This document shows positions 40,800 through 47,940 of a stretch of DNA of 64,000 nucleotides, one piece after another (the first letter of the stretch is position 1; each line of letters opens with the position of its first letter). A program made the translations under genes and the position numbers. The stretch comes from Congzhengia sp045635085 (GTDB lineage Bacteria; Bacillota; Clostridia; UBA1381; UBA9506). The notes beneath the pieces were generated by a model. That model was not told the DNA's origin and did not search any database. It saw only the letters and a program-made list of their open reading frames with translations. The DNA is taken from positions 58,381 through 122,380 of the forward strand of contig JAZRBM010000017.1 in the NCBI GenBank assembly GCA_045635085.1, in the 5' to 3' direction.

Positions 40800-43142
40800 A
40801 TGAGACAAGAATTACAAAATCTAAATAACCTGCCAACCATAAAAAAAATAAACCTAAAAAGCGCTTTTACCTCGCTTTCTGCTTATGAGCTTACAGAAAA
40901 CATCGTTCTGTTTTTGCTGTCTAGGATATATTTTATGGACTACCTCATCTCGCCTTTCGGCATTGCTGCTTTTTCTGTGTTGTTTTTTAAAAAAAAGCGC
41001 CCCTATTACGTGATTTTTTCAAGTCTTGGCGCGCTGTCTTTGGGAGCGCCGGTTTTTTTCTTTAAATATTTCGGCGCAATTTTAATAGTTATGTCTGTTC
41101 AGCTCATTTTTTTAAAGGAGCTTCAACATAAAAAACGCATCGTTGCGCTACTTTCTGTAGCATCGGTTTTTTTAACGGGACTTATTTATGTTTTCACAGA
41201 GGGATATTTCATATTTGATACTCTTTTGCTGATTTTAGAATGCTCTGTAGTATATTTATCTTTTTTTGTCTTTGATAAGGCACTGTCAGAAATAAAATCG
41301 GTGCTCCTTAAAAAAACACTTGAGCCTTTTGGTTTAATGGCAGTAGCTGCGCTTTTTGCCGCGGCTTTGTTTTCAATAAGTCTTACAAAAAATTTCTGGC
41401 CGCTGTCGCATATGGCTGCAATTTTTGCTATACTTTTTCTTAGCCTTTCATGCGGCTTTGGTATAAGCACTGCAACGGGTGCAATTTTTGGGTTTGCGCT
41501 TTGCTTTTCCACGCCATATCCGTCACAAATGATTTGCATATACACTCTTTCTTCGTTTTTTTCAGGGATTTTTGCTCGTTTCGGAAGACTGGCAGCGTCT
41601 TTTTCATTTGCAGTTTCTTCGCTTGTTATAACTTTAATTTTGTGCCCTGAGGCAAACGGGATTTTGACTGTTTCTTATGTGGCTGCTGCGTGTCTTTTGT
41701 TGTTTTTTATACCTGATACAGTTTTTCCTTTCGGGGAGGCATCCTTACATAAACCCAGAAAGGATATGGCGCTTTCAGAAAAAATCAAATCTGCAACAGA
41801 CTTAAAATTTCAAGAAGCAATAGACTCTATAGACTCTGTAGGAACAATTTTTCATGAGGTAATAGACTCGTATCGCGATACAAGATGCGACACAAAAGAC
41901 GAGGTAATTTTGGCCACCCGCGACTGTGTGTGCGCTGGCTGTTCTCTGTGTAAATTCTGTTGGAACAAGGAAAAAGAAAAAACGAGAAGAATTTGTGATG
42001 CTATGCTTTCGTCAATTCATTCAAAGAATGCTCTTATAAAAAAAGACATCCCAAAAGAATTTTCAGATATGTGTATAAGGTCTGAGGCTTTTGTTTGCGA
42101 GCTTAATAAAAATTACGAATCGCTGAAAGTGACAAAAATGTGGTCGGGAAAGCTCCACGAAAGCAAACAATTAGTTGCAGAACAGTTTAAGAATATCTCT
42201 ATGATATTAAAAAATTTAAAAGACGAAATTAGCCAAAAGTGTGACTTCATTCCTGAAGCAGAGGCAAAAATTATAGCCCAGCTCAGCCGTCGCGGTATTG
42301 ACGTAGACAGTGTTTGTGTTCGGAAAAAAGACGCATACACTGTGACGCTCGACAAAATTGCCTGTGACAGCAAGGCAGAGTGTGACGCCCTGACTGCCGA
42401 GGTTATTTCAGGGGTTTTAGAGGTTCCGATGATAAAAGAGCCAACGAACTGTAGCGGTGCGTTTTGTAACGTGACATTTTCTCAAAAGCCGCGACTTCGC
42501 GCTGATGCTGCTATTTCCTATGCTACCAAAAAAAATTCAGGAGGCAGCGGCGATAACGCCTGTGTTTTTTCTTTGGATAGCGGGAATGTGGCAATAGTTT
42601 TAGCAGACGGAATGGGCAGCGGAGAAATGGCAAATTTCCAAAGTAGTATTGCTGTAAAGCTCGTAAAAAAGCTTCTTTCATCGGGTTTTAACCTGTCTAC
42701 CTGCGTAAGACTTGTCAATGATATTTTAATGACAAATTCAGACAAAGAGACTTTTTCTACCCTTGATTTGTGTGTGATAAACCTTCATACCGGAGAGGCA
42801 AAATTTGCAAAAATGGGCGCATCTGTTTCATATTTAAAGTCTCAGAACTCACTAGACATTGTAACTGCATCGTCGCTTCCTGCAGGGCTTATACAGGAAA
42901 CAGAGGCTAACTTTGATAAAAAACATATATTCGCAAACGACTATTTTGTTATGGCATCAGACGGGGTAACAGATGTACTTGATACCGAACGAGGCAATGA
43001 GATATTTAAAATACTCGAAAACTTTTCAGGATCGCCCCAGGAGCTTTCTGATAAAATTCTGTCGCTTGCCGCAAAAAAATCAGGTGGAGCGCCTCTTGAT
43101 GATATGACGGTCATTGCCTGCAGCATAAAAGAAAACGAATAA
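40800..43142 (+). CDS. spoIIE: Stage II sporulation protein E (SpoIIE), membrane-bound PP2C phosphatase
   Basis: Dephosphorylates SpoIIAA to release sigma-F in the forespore. The 780-aa protein has about ten hydrophobic helices in residues 40-320, a central FtsZ/oligomerisation region with a small Cys cluster (CVCAGCSLCKFCW near 375-390), and a C-terminal PP2C domain (about 575-780). The metal motifs are LADGMGSGE with Asp603, MASDGVTD and LDDMTVI. ATG 40800 follows TTGGAGGAGA. Full length and all motifs show it is the sporulation protein, so the lineage is a spore-former. Confidence 0.94.
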   Translation: MRQELQNLNNLPTIKKINLKSAFTSLSAYELTENIVLFLLSRIYFMDYLISPFGIAAFSVLFFKKKRPYYVIFSSLGALSLGAPVFFFKYFGAILIVMSVQLIFLKELQHKKRIVALLSVASVFLTGLIYVFTEGYFIFDTLLLILECSVVYLSFFVFDKALSEIKSVLLKKTLEPFGLMAVAALFAAALFSISLTKNFWPLSHMAAIFAILFLSLSCGFGISTATGAIFGFALCFSTPYPSQMICIYTLSSFFSGIFARFGRLAASFSFAVSSLVITLILCPEANGILTVSYVAAACLLLFFIPDTVFPFGEASLHKPRKDMALSEKIKSATDLKFQEAIDSIDSVGTIFHEVIDSYRDTRCDTKDEVILATRDCVCAGCSLCKFCWNKEKEKTRRICDAMLSSIHSKNALIKKDIPKEFSDMCIRSEAFVCELNKNYESLKVTKMWSGKLHESKQLVAEQFKNISMILKNLKDEISQKCDFIPEAEAKIIAQLSRRGIDVDSVCVRKKDAYTVTLDKIACDSKAECDALTAEVISGVLEVPMIKEPTNCSGAFCNVTFSQKPRLRADAAISYATKKNSGGSGDNACVFSLDSGNVAIVLADGMGSGEMANFQSSIAVKLVKKLLSSGFNLSTCVRLVNDILMTNSDKETFSTLDLCVINLHTGEAKFAKMGASVSYLKSQNSLDIVTASSLPAGLIQETEANFDKKHIFANDYFVMASDGVTDVLDTERGNEIFKILENFSGSPQELSDKILSLAAKKSGGAPLDDMTVIACSIKENE

Positions 43143-43223
43143 TCAGAAAGCCTTTAGCCAAATATTAACACTTTTTAATGTTTTACATATAATGCAGTAT
43201 AGAAAGCTTATGGAGTGAGACGT

Positions 43224-43370
43224 GTGTTTTTATCTTGTAGATTTATGGCAATACTTGCCGGTGTATTTGCAGCAGGTCTGTTTGCAGGTTTGTTGCTGCC
43301 GCCTATCTGGCTTGTTGTTATGCAGGGCGCACTGTTGATCTTCATAGCTTTTTGCATTTTGTGCACTTAG
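43224..43370 (+). CDS. Small hydrophobic membrane protein between spoIIE and spoVM, 48 aa
   Basis: I do not recognise the family. After MFLSCRFM comes a long hydrophobic hairpin: AILAGVFAAGLFAGLLLPP and a second segment LVVMQGALLIFIAFCILC, with a PP turn between two helices. GTG 43224 has GGAGTGA 8 bases upstream; an in-frame ATG at 43245 is an alternative. It lies 81 bases after spoIIE and 23 bases before spoVM, suggesting a sporulation role (inference). Confidence 0.65.
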   Translation: MFLSCRFMAILAGVFAAGLFAGLLLPPIWLVVMQGALLIFIAFCILCT

Positions 43371-43393
43371 TACATATTGGGAGGGATTTTTAT

Positions 43394-43477
43394 ATGAAAA
43401 TAGTTGTTCTTCAATTTCCAAAGGTGATCTCAGGCCTTCTTCGTTCGATTTTCAAAATTAAAAAAAGCGAGGAATAA
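43394..43477 (+). CDS. spoVM: Stage V sporulation protein M (SpoVM), 27 aa
   Basis: The amphipathic peptide MKIVVLQFPKVISGLLRS ending in KIKKSEE matches the SpoVM pattern: a short hydrophobic start, a conserved central Pro at position 9, a Gly near position 14 and a basic tail (Bacillus SpoVM is 26 aa with Pro9). SpoVM senses membrane curvature on the forespore and anchors the coat ATPase SpoIVA. GGGAGGG lies 8 bases before the ATG. The stop codon is in the loop of the terminator. Placement after spoIIE and a small membrane protein adds support. Confidence 0.8.
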   Translation: MKIVVLQFPKVISGLLRSIFKIKKSEE

Positions 43478-43491
43478 TCCTCGCTTTTTTT
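43461..43491. terminator. Bidirectional terminator between spoVM and rplL
   Basis: GCGAGGA-ATAA-TCCTCGC flanked by A and T tracts, serving the convergent spoVM and rplL genes; the spoVM stop is in the loop. Confidence 0.88.
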
Positions 43492-43505
43492 CTATTACAA
43501 TTAAA

Positions 43506-43880
43506 TTATTTAAGTGTAACTTTTGCGCCAACTTCTTCAAGCTTAGCTTTGATTTCTTCAGCTGCATCTTTTGAAGCGCCTTCTTTGATAACTTTTGGTG
43601 CGCCATCAACCATGTCTTTTGCTTCTTTAAGACCAAGACCTGTGATTTCACGAACAACCTTGATAACCTTAACTTTTTCAGCACCTGCTTCTGTTAATTC
43701 TACATCAAAGTCTGTCTTTTCTTCAGCTGCTGCAGCACCAGGAGCTGCTGCGCCAACAACTGCTACAGGAGCTGCTGCTGATACGCCAAATTCTTCTTCA
43801 ATTGCCTTTACAAGTTCTGATAATTCTAAAACTGTAAGAGCTTTAATTTCTTCAATCATAGCTGTGATTTTTTCACTCAT
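43506..43880 (-). CDS. rplL: 50S ribosomal protein L7/L12
   Basis: The flexible stalk protein that recruits translation GTPases. The 124-aa protein has the N-terminal dimerisation helix, an Ala/Pro/Gly-rich hinge (AAAPVAVVGAAAPGAAA) and the C-terminal factor-binding domain with VIKVVREITGLGLKEAKDMV. AGGAGGAAAA precedes the ATG. It ends the rplJL transcript; the usual next gene, rpoB, is 7.5 kb away in the other direction. Confidence 0.98.
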   Translation of the reverse strand: MSEKITAMIEEIKALTVLELSELVKAIEEEFGVSAAAPVAVVGAAAPGAAAAEEKTDFDVELTEAGAEKVKVIKVVREITGLGLKEAKDMVDGAPKVIKEGASKDAAEEIKAKLEEVGAKVTLK

Positions 43881-43939
43881 TTTATTTTCCTCCTAAATTT
43901 TGTCTAAAAATTTCTTTTTTGTTAGTTCATTAAGTTAAT

Positions 43940-44443
43940 TTATGCTGTTTCGCCTTGTTTTTCAGCGATTGCATTAAGCGCACGTGCTAAGCCGCCGATT
44001 GTAGCATTGAGGCCGCCTGCGAGCATAGCGTACAATGTATCCTTTGAAGGAATCTTTGATAAAGCGTCGATTTCTTCTAAAGACATTGCTTTGCCATCCA
44101 TGAAGCCTGCCTTAATTGTCATAACTTCGTGAGATTTAGCAAAATCTGCTAAAACTTTAGCAGGAGCAACAACATCGTCAAAGCTTAGAGCAAGAGCTGT
44201 AGGTCCGTTTAAGATTTCATCGAAATCAGAAAAACCTGCTTCGTTTGCAGCACGCTTTGTGAGTGTGTTCTTTACAACTGAATATTCTACGCCGGCTTCA
44301 CGAAGCTTGTTACGAAGCTCTGTGTCTTCTGCTACTGTTAAACCACAGTAATCAACAAGTACACCTGATGCCGCTGTTTTAATTTTTTCTGCGAGTTCAG
44401 CAACTATCTGCTGTTTCTGCTGTAAGATTTTTTCACTTGCCAT
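43940..44443 (-). CDS. rplJ: 50S ribosomal protein L10
   Basis: The stalk base protein that binds L7/L12 dimers, 167 aa. It shows LVDYCGLTVAEDTELRNKLREAGVEYSVVKNTL and the C-terminal helix ALNAIAEKQGE for L12 binding. ATG 44443 follows GAGGTGA; the open frame upstream runs into the attenuator hairpin of the leader and is not used. Confidence 0.98.
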   Translation of the reverse strand: MASEKILQQKQQIVAELAEKIKTAASGVLVDYCGLTVAEDTELRNKLREAGVEYSVVKNTLTKRAANEAGFSDFDEILNGPTALALSFDDVVAPAKVLADFAKSHEVMTIKAGFMDGKAMSLEEIDALSKIPSKDTLYAMLAGGLNATIGGLARALNAIAEKQGETA

Positions 44444-44474
44444 TTTAATTTTCACCTCGCTGTAATAAAATTTA

Positions 44475-44590
44475 AGGACTTTTCTCATAAGACGAGAAAA
44501 GTCCTGAATTTTTGTAATTTCAAGCTTTCCTCGGCGGGATATTAAGCGATTTTCTTCGCACCTGCTGTCTACGGAAAAGTATTTACTTTA
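44475..44590 (-). promoter_or_regulatory. L10 leader (autoregulatory mRNA element) with attenuator
   Basis: The minus strand carries the L10-leader signature: CCGTAGACAGCAGGTGC, then a spacer hairpin, TTAAT and CCCGCCGAGG. It is followed by a strong stem GGACTTTTCTC / GAGAAAAGTCC and a T-rich run (44476-44504), a terminator-like attenuator before rplJ. L10-L12 binding is expected to set read-through. Confidence 0.85.
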
Positions 44591-44603
44591 ATAAGCAATA
44601 ATC

Positions 44604-44632
44604 ATTCTAACATAAGTGTTGCTTTTTGTCAA
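44604..44632 (-). promoter_or_regulatory. Promoter of rplJL
   Basis: Minus strand TTGACA (complement of 44627-44632), 17-base spacer, TAGAAT (complement of 44604-44609), directly before the L10 leader. Confidence 0.8.
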
Positions 44633-44639
44633 GCACTAA

Positions 44640-45335
44640 TTAGTCAGAAAGTTTAGCCTGGTTAACTCTAACACCAGGTCCCATTGTTGAAGCTACTGCG
44701 CAGCTCTTGATGTACTGACCTTTAGCAGCTGAAGGCTTAGCTTTAATGATAGCTGATAAAAGTGCATTGAAGTTGTCGCCGAGCTTTTCTGCACCAAATG
44801 ATACCTTACCGATTGGGCAGTGGATGATGTTAGTTTTATCAAGACGGTATTCAATTTTACCTGACTTGATTTCGTTAACAGCTTTTGTAACGTCCATTGT
44901 TACTGTGCCTGCTTTAGGGCTTGGCATTAAGCCTTTAGGACCTAATACTTTACCTAAACGACCAACAACGCCCATCATATCGGGTGTTGCTACAACAACG
45001 TCGTAATCAAACCAGTTGTCGTTCTGGATTTTAGGGATTAACTCTTCGCCGCCAAAGAAGTCAGCACCTGATGCTTCAGCTTCAGCGAGCTTGTCGCCTT
45101 TAGCAAATACTAAAACACGAGCAGTTTTACCTGTACCGTGTGGAAGTACTATTGCACCACGTACCTGCTGGTCTGCGTGTCTTGAGTCAACGCCTAACTT
45201 TACGTGAACTTCAACTGTTTCATCGAATTTTGCCTTAGAAGCTTTGATAACGAGGTCTAAAGCTTCTTCAGGGTCATAAAACTTTGCTCTATCTATGAGC
45301 TTTGCGCTCTCCTGATAGTTTTTACCTCTAAACAT
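44640..45335 (-). CDS. rplA: 50S ribosomal protein L1
   Basis: The L1-stalk protein that guides E-site tRNA release and, in many bacteria, represses its own operon. The 231-aa protein has the family start GKNYQESAKLIDRA, the VRGAIVLPHGTGKTARVLVFAKG segment and the C-terminal signature LGPKGLMPSPKAGTVT. AGGAGGAAAA precedes the ATG. It follows rplK by 68 bases. Confidence 0.98.
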   Translation of the reverse strand: MFRGKNYQESAKLIDRAKFYDPEEALDLVIKASKAKFDETVEVHVKLGVDSRHADQQVRGAIVLPHGTGKTARVLVFAKGDKLAEAEASGADFFGGEELIPKIQNDNWFDYDVVVATPDMMGVVGRLGKVLGPKGLMPSPKAGTVTMDVTKAVNEIKSGKIEYRLDKTNIIHCPIGKVSFGAEKLGDNFNALLSAIIKAKPSAAKGQYIKSCAVASTMGPGVRVNQAKLSD

Positions 45336-45403
45336 TATTTTTTCCTCCTTCTGTGGTCAAACAAGTGATATAACACTCTCCCACTTAATTAAACAAACCG
45401 AAA

Positions 45404-45829
45404 TTAGTCTGCAACAACGATTCCCATACTTCTTGCAGTACCTGCAATCATGCTCATAGCAGCTTCTAAAGATGCTGCATTTAAGTCGGGCATTTTTGTT
45501 TCAGCAATCTGCTTGATGTCGTCCTTTGTTACTGTGGCAACCTTTGTTTTATTAGGTGCGCCAGACGCCTTTTCGATTTTTGCAGCTTTCTTTAAAAGAA
45601 CTGCTGCAGGGGGAGTTTTTGTAATGAAAGAGAAAGATCTATCAGCATATACTGTAATAACAACAGGAATAATTAAACCTGCGTCTTTAGCTGTCTTTTC
45701 ATTAAACTCCTTTGTGAACTGAACGATGTTAACACCATGCTGACCTAAAGCAGGACCAACCGGGGGAGCCGGTGTAGCTTTGCCTGCAGGAATCTGTAGC
45801 TTGATGTAACCTGCGATTTTCTGTGCCAT
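45404..45829 (-). CDS. rplK: 50S ribosomal protein L11
   Basis: The GTPase-associated-centre protein, exactly the canonical 141 aa from ATG 45829. Signatures are PAGKATPAPPVGPALGQHGVNI and the C-terminal AAMSMIAGTARSMGI. AAGGAGGTG lies upstream of this ATG. The frame stays open further upstream but that stretch is a structured leader (see 45879-45921). Confidence 0.98.
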   Translation of the reverse strand: MAQKIAGYIKLQIPAGKATPAPPVGPALGQHGVNIVQFTKEFNEKTAKDAGLIIPVVITVYADRSFSFITKTPPAAVLLKKAAKIEKASGAPNKTKVATVTKDDIKQIAETKMPDLNAASLEAAMSMIAGTARSMGIVVAD

Positions 45830-45878
45830 TATCGTGCACCTCCTTAATAAAAATGTGGTAATGGCGAACAAGGGCTCT

Positions 45879-45921
45879 CCTTGTCCTCCCACACGCAGCA
45901 CTGCGCTGCGTACTAACAAGG
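45879..45921 (-). promoter_or_regulatory. Candidate L1-binding leader of rplKA
   Basis: In the minus-strand RNA two stems, CCTTGT/ACAAGG and ACGCAGC/GCTGCGT, flank an asymmetric internal loop TAGT / GTGGGAGG. The GTGGGAG strand copies the L1 site of 23S rRNA, where L1 also regulates rplKA by mimicry. An outer GGCG/CGCC pair (45863-45930) may close it. Confidence 0.45.
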
Positions 45922-45958
45922 CAATACGCCTTTTATATTTTAAGCTTTGGCTTAAAAA

Positions 45959-46477
45959 CTAATTTAAGACTTCAATCTGAGAGAAGTCGAGTTCAACAGG
46001 TGTTTCTCTGCCGAACATAGAAACAATAACACGTGCAGTTTGCTTTTCTGCGCTGATTTCGTCAACAACTCCGACAAAATCCGAAAAAGCACCGCCTGTT
46101 ACGCGTACAGAAGAACCTACAGAGAAATCGACCTTAACGGTCTTTCTTTCGATGCCCATAGCATGAACTTCCTCTTCGGTCAGAGGCACAGGTTTAGAAC
46201 CGGGGCCTACAAAGCCTGTAACGCCACGCGTGTTTCTTATGACATACCAGGTGTCATCAGTCATTATCATCTTAACAATGACATAACCCGGAAGCAATTT
46301 TCTTAAGACGATTTTCTGTTCGTCGCCTTTTTGTTCAACGACTTCTTCCATAGGAACTTTAATTTCTAAGATTTTATCCTGAAGATTTCTGTTTTCTATG
46401 GTTTTTTCTAAGTCTGTCTGAACTTTTTTTTCATATCCTGAAAAGGTATGGATTACATACCATCTAGCATCAGCCAT
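45959..46477 (-). CDS. nusG: Transcription termination/antitermination factor NusG
   Basis: Binds RNA polymerase to set pausing and coupling. The 172-aa protein has the NGN domain (residues about 1-105, RWYVIHTFSGYEKKV, LLPGYVIVKM) and a C-terminal KOW domain (about 118-172, VGSSVRVTGGAFSDFVG). It follows secE by 59 bases and precedes rplK. Confidence 0.97.
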   Translation of the reverse strand: MADARWYVIHTFSGYEKKVQTDLEKTIENRNLQDKILEIKVPMEEVVEQKGDEQKIVLRKLLPGYVIVKMIMTDDTWYVIRNTRGVTGFVGPGSKPVPLTEEEVHAMGIERKTVKVDFSVGSSVRVTGGAFSDFVGVVDEISAEKQTARVIVSMFGRETPVELDFSQIEVLN

Positions 46478-46536
46478 ATCTTACAAAAGAAGCAAAGCCT
46501 CTTTTTGCCTCCTTTTCCTTTAATTAAAGCAAGTAT

Positions 46537-46743
46537 TTACGGAAGCAATGTCAGCAACCAGTTAAATACGAAATCTACAAGTGCAATAAACGCGCCGAGA
46601 ATGATGATAAAAGCGATAACAATACCGGTATTGTTTTTTACCTGCTTAAACTGTGGCCAAGAAATTCTTTTAAATTCGGCCTTAAGCTCACGGAAATAGG
46701 TTGCGATTTTACCTGGCTTTTTTGCCTGTGTGTTTTCTGCCAT
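46537..46743 (-). CDS. secE: Preprotein translocase subunit SecE
   Basis: The essential small clamp subunit of SecYEG, 68 aa with one membrane helix (about residues 38-62) after the conserved amphipathic segment FRELKAEFKRISWP. Typical single-span Gram-positive form, between rpmG and nusG. Confidence 0.95.
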   Translation of the reverse strand: MAENTQAKKPGKIATYFRELKAEFKRISWPQFKQVKNNTGIVIAFIIILGAFIALVDFVFNWLLTLLP

Positions 46744-46780
46744 AACTATTCACTCCTTAAAAATTTTACCGACGGAAAAA

Positions 46781-46930
46781 TTATTTTGTTTCCTTATGAA
46801 GTGTGTGCTTTTTGCAGAATCTGCAGTATTTATTAAGCTCTAATCTGTCGGGTGTGTTTTTCTTTTCTTTCATTGTGTCGTAGTTTCTCTGTTTACATTC
46901 TGTGCATGCGAGAGTAATTTTTGTTCTCAT
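46781..46930 (-). CDS. rpmG: 50S ribosomal protein L33 (zinc-binding form)
   Basis: A 49-aa protein with MRTKITLACTECKQRNY, a NTPDRLELNKYC middle and CRFCKKHTLHKETK end. The two CxxC pairs (Cys9, Cys12, Cys36, Cys39) bind zinc. GGAGGC lies upstream of the ATG. It starts the rpmG-secE-nusG-rplKA series. Confidence 0.95.
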   Translation of the reverse strand: MRTKITLACTECKQRNYDTMKEKKNTPDRLELNKYCRFCKKHTLHKETK

Positions 46931-47036
46931 TATTCACGCCTCCTTGTTTATATCTAATAATTAATTAACGTTTTTATGGATAGGTTACAATTTTTTTTGA
47001 GCAAAAAAAAAGAACCTACTTACCCAAGTACCCCAT

Positions 47037-47065
47037 AGTATAACATATTAAAAGGTTCAAGTCAA
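47037..47065 (-). promoter_or_regulatory. Promoter of rpmG-secE-nusG-rplKA
   Basis: Minus strand TTGACT (complement of 47060-47065), 17-base spacer, TATACT (complement of 47037-47042). Confidence 0.8.
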
Positions 47066-47340
47066 GGCTTTTTTGCAAAAAAACATGATATTTTTAGACG
47101 TTTCAAGGTTTTGTGGACACAGAAAATGGGGGGTAGAATATATTGTGGGTAAATATGTAGTAATAGCGTAATTTATGTTATGATAATTTGTACCGTTTAG
47201 CATCAGTGATATTATAACTATTTACTCTTTATGGTCTTTTTTAAAGGGGGAGAAAGGAAAGTTTTTGCGATTGTTCCCTTTCCCCTTTGACATATAGCTA
47301 AAAATGCATTAATAAAACTACTGAATTGAGTGGTACAAAA

Positions 47341-47372
47341 ACAAAAAAGACGGAAAAATCCGTCTTTTTTGT
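47341..47372. terminator. Terminator downstream of khpA
   Basis: ACAAAAAAGACGGA / TCCGTCTTTTTTGT with an AAAA loop, 13 bases past the khpA stop on the minus strand. Confidence 0.85.
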
Positions 47373-47384
47373 TTTAAAAAACTA

Positions 47385-47612
47385 TTATACAATTTCTACT
47401 GCAACGTGCTTGTTTTCACGACTTGCAGCTGCTTTCATAACAGTTCTGATGCATTTTGCAATTCTTCCTTGTTTACCGATGACCTTACCCATATCGCCGT
47501 CTGCCACATGAAGCTCTAAAACGAGTGTACGTTCTCCGTCGCGCTCTGTAACAACTACACTGTCCGGGTCATCAACTAAGGCCTTTGCAATAACTGCCAA
47601 TAAATCTTTCAT
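47385..47612 (-). CDS. khpA: KH-domain RNA-binding protein KhpA (YlqC)
   Basis: A 75-aa single KH domain with the GKQG loop in MGKVIGKQGRIAKCIRTVMKA. KhpA pairs with KhpB/EloR in Firmicutes to bind RNA and affect cell elongation. It follows rpsP by 33 bases. The usual next genes rimM, trmD and rplS are absent; a terminator follows. Confidence 0.93.
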   Translation of the reverse strand: MKDLLAVIAKALVDDPDSVVVTERDGERTLVLELHVADGDMGKVIGKQGRIAKCIRTVMKAAASRENKHVAVEIV

Positions 47613-47645
47613 TTTCGTTCTCCTTATAAATCAAAAAACGCGAAA

Positions 47646-47891
47646 TTACTCTGTGATACCGCTCTTTTTGAGTAAAACTTTAACTGTATCTGTTGGCTGT
47701 GCGCCGTTAGCAATCCATTTCTTTGCCAATTCTGCGTCGATTTTGATTTCAGAAGGATCTGTTAAAGGGTTGTATGTGCCGATTTCTTCGATAAATCTGC
47801 CGTCTCTGGGATATCTTGAGTCAGCAACTACTACTCTGTAGAAAGGAGCTTTTTTAGCACCCATTCTTCTTAATCTGATTTTTACTGCCAT
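47646..47891 (-). CDS. rpsP: 30S ribosomal protein S16
   Basis: An 81-aa protein with MAVKIRLRRMGAKKAPFYRVVVADSR and GTYNPLTDP. ATG 47891 follows GGAGGTG; an in-frame ATG 24 bases earlier is before this site. Confidence 0.97.
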   Translation of the reverse strand: MAVKIRLRRMGAKKAPFYRVVVADSRYPRDGRFIEEIGTYNPLTDPSEIKIDAELAKKWIANGAQPTDTVKVLLKKSGITE

Positions 47892-47940
47892 TGTCTTTTC
47901 ACCTCCAAAATGCAATTTATATGTTATTTAACATAATACA

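Larger units (their letters stand above)
46931..47384. other. 454-base intergenic region between rpmG and khpA
   Basis: Contains the rpmG promoter (47037-47065), a purine/pyrimidine inverted repeat at 47243-47288 (left arm AAAGGGGGAGAAAGGAAA, right arm TTCCCTTTCCCCTTT) and the khpA terminator (47341-47372). The stretch 47066-47240 shows no gene I can support. Confidence 0.6.

Noticed and set aside
40800..43142. SpoIIE-like gene as the PP2C member of the H2-sensor module
   Set aside because: A terminator and separate promoter lie between, and the ten-helix N-terminus is that of true SpoIIE, so adjacency is probably coincidental, though not excluded.
45830..45919. 30-residue N-terminal extension of L11
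   Set aside because: L11 is 141 aa from ATG 45829 with a strong ribosome site; the extension translates a structured leader.
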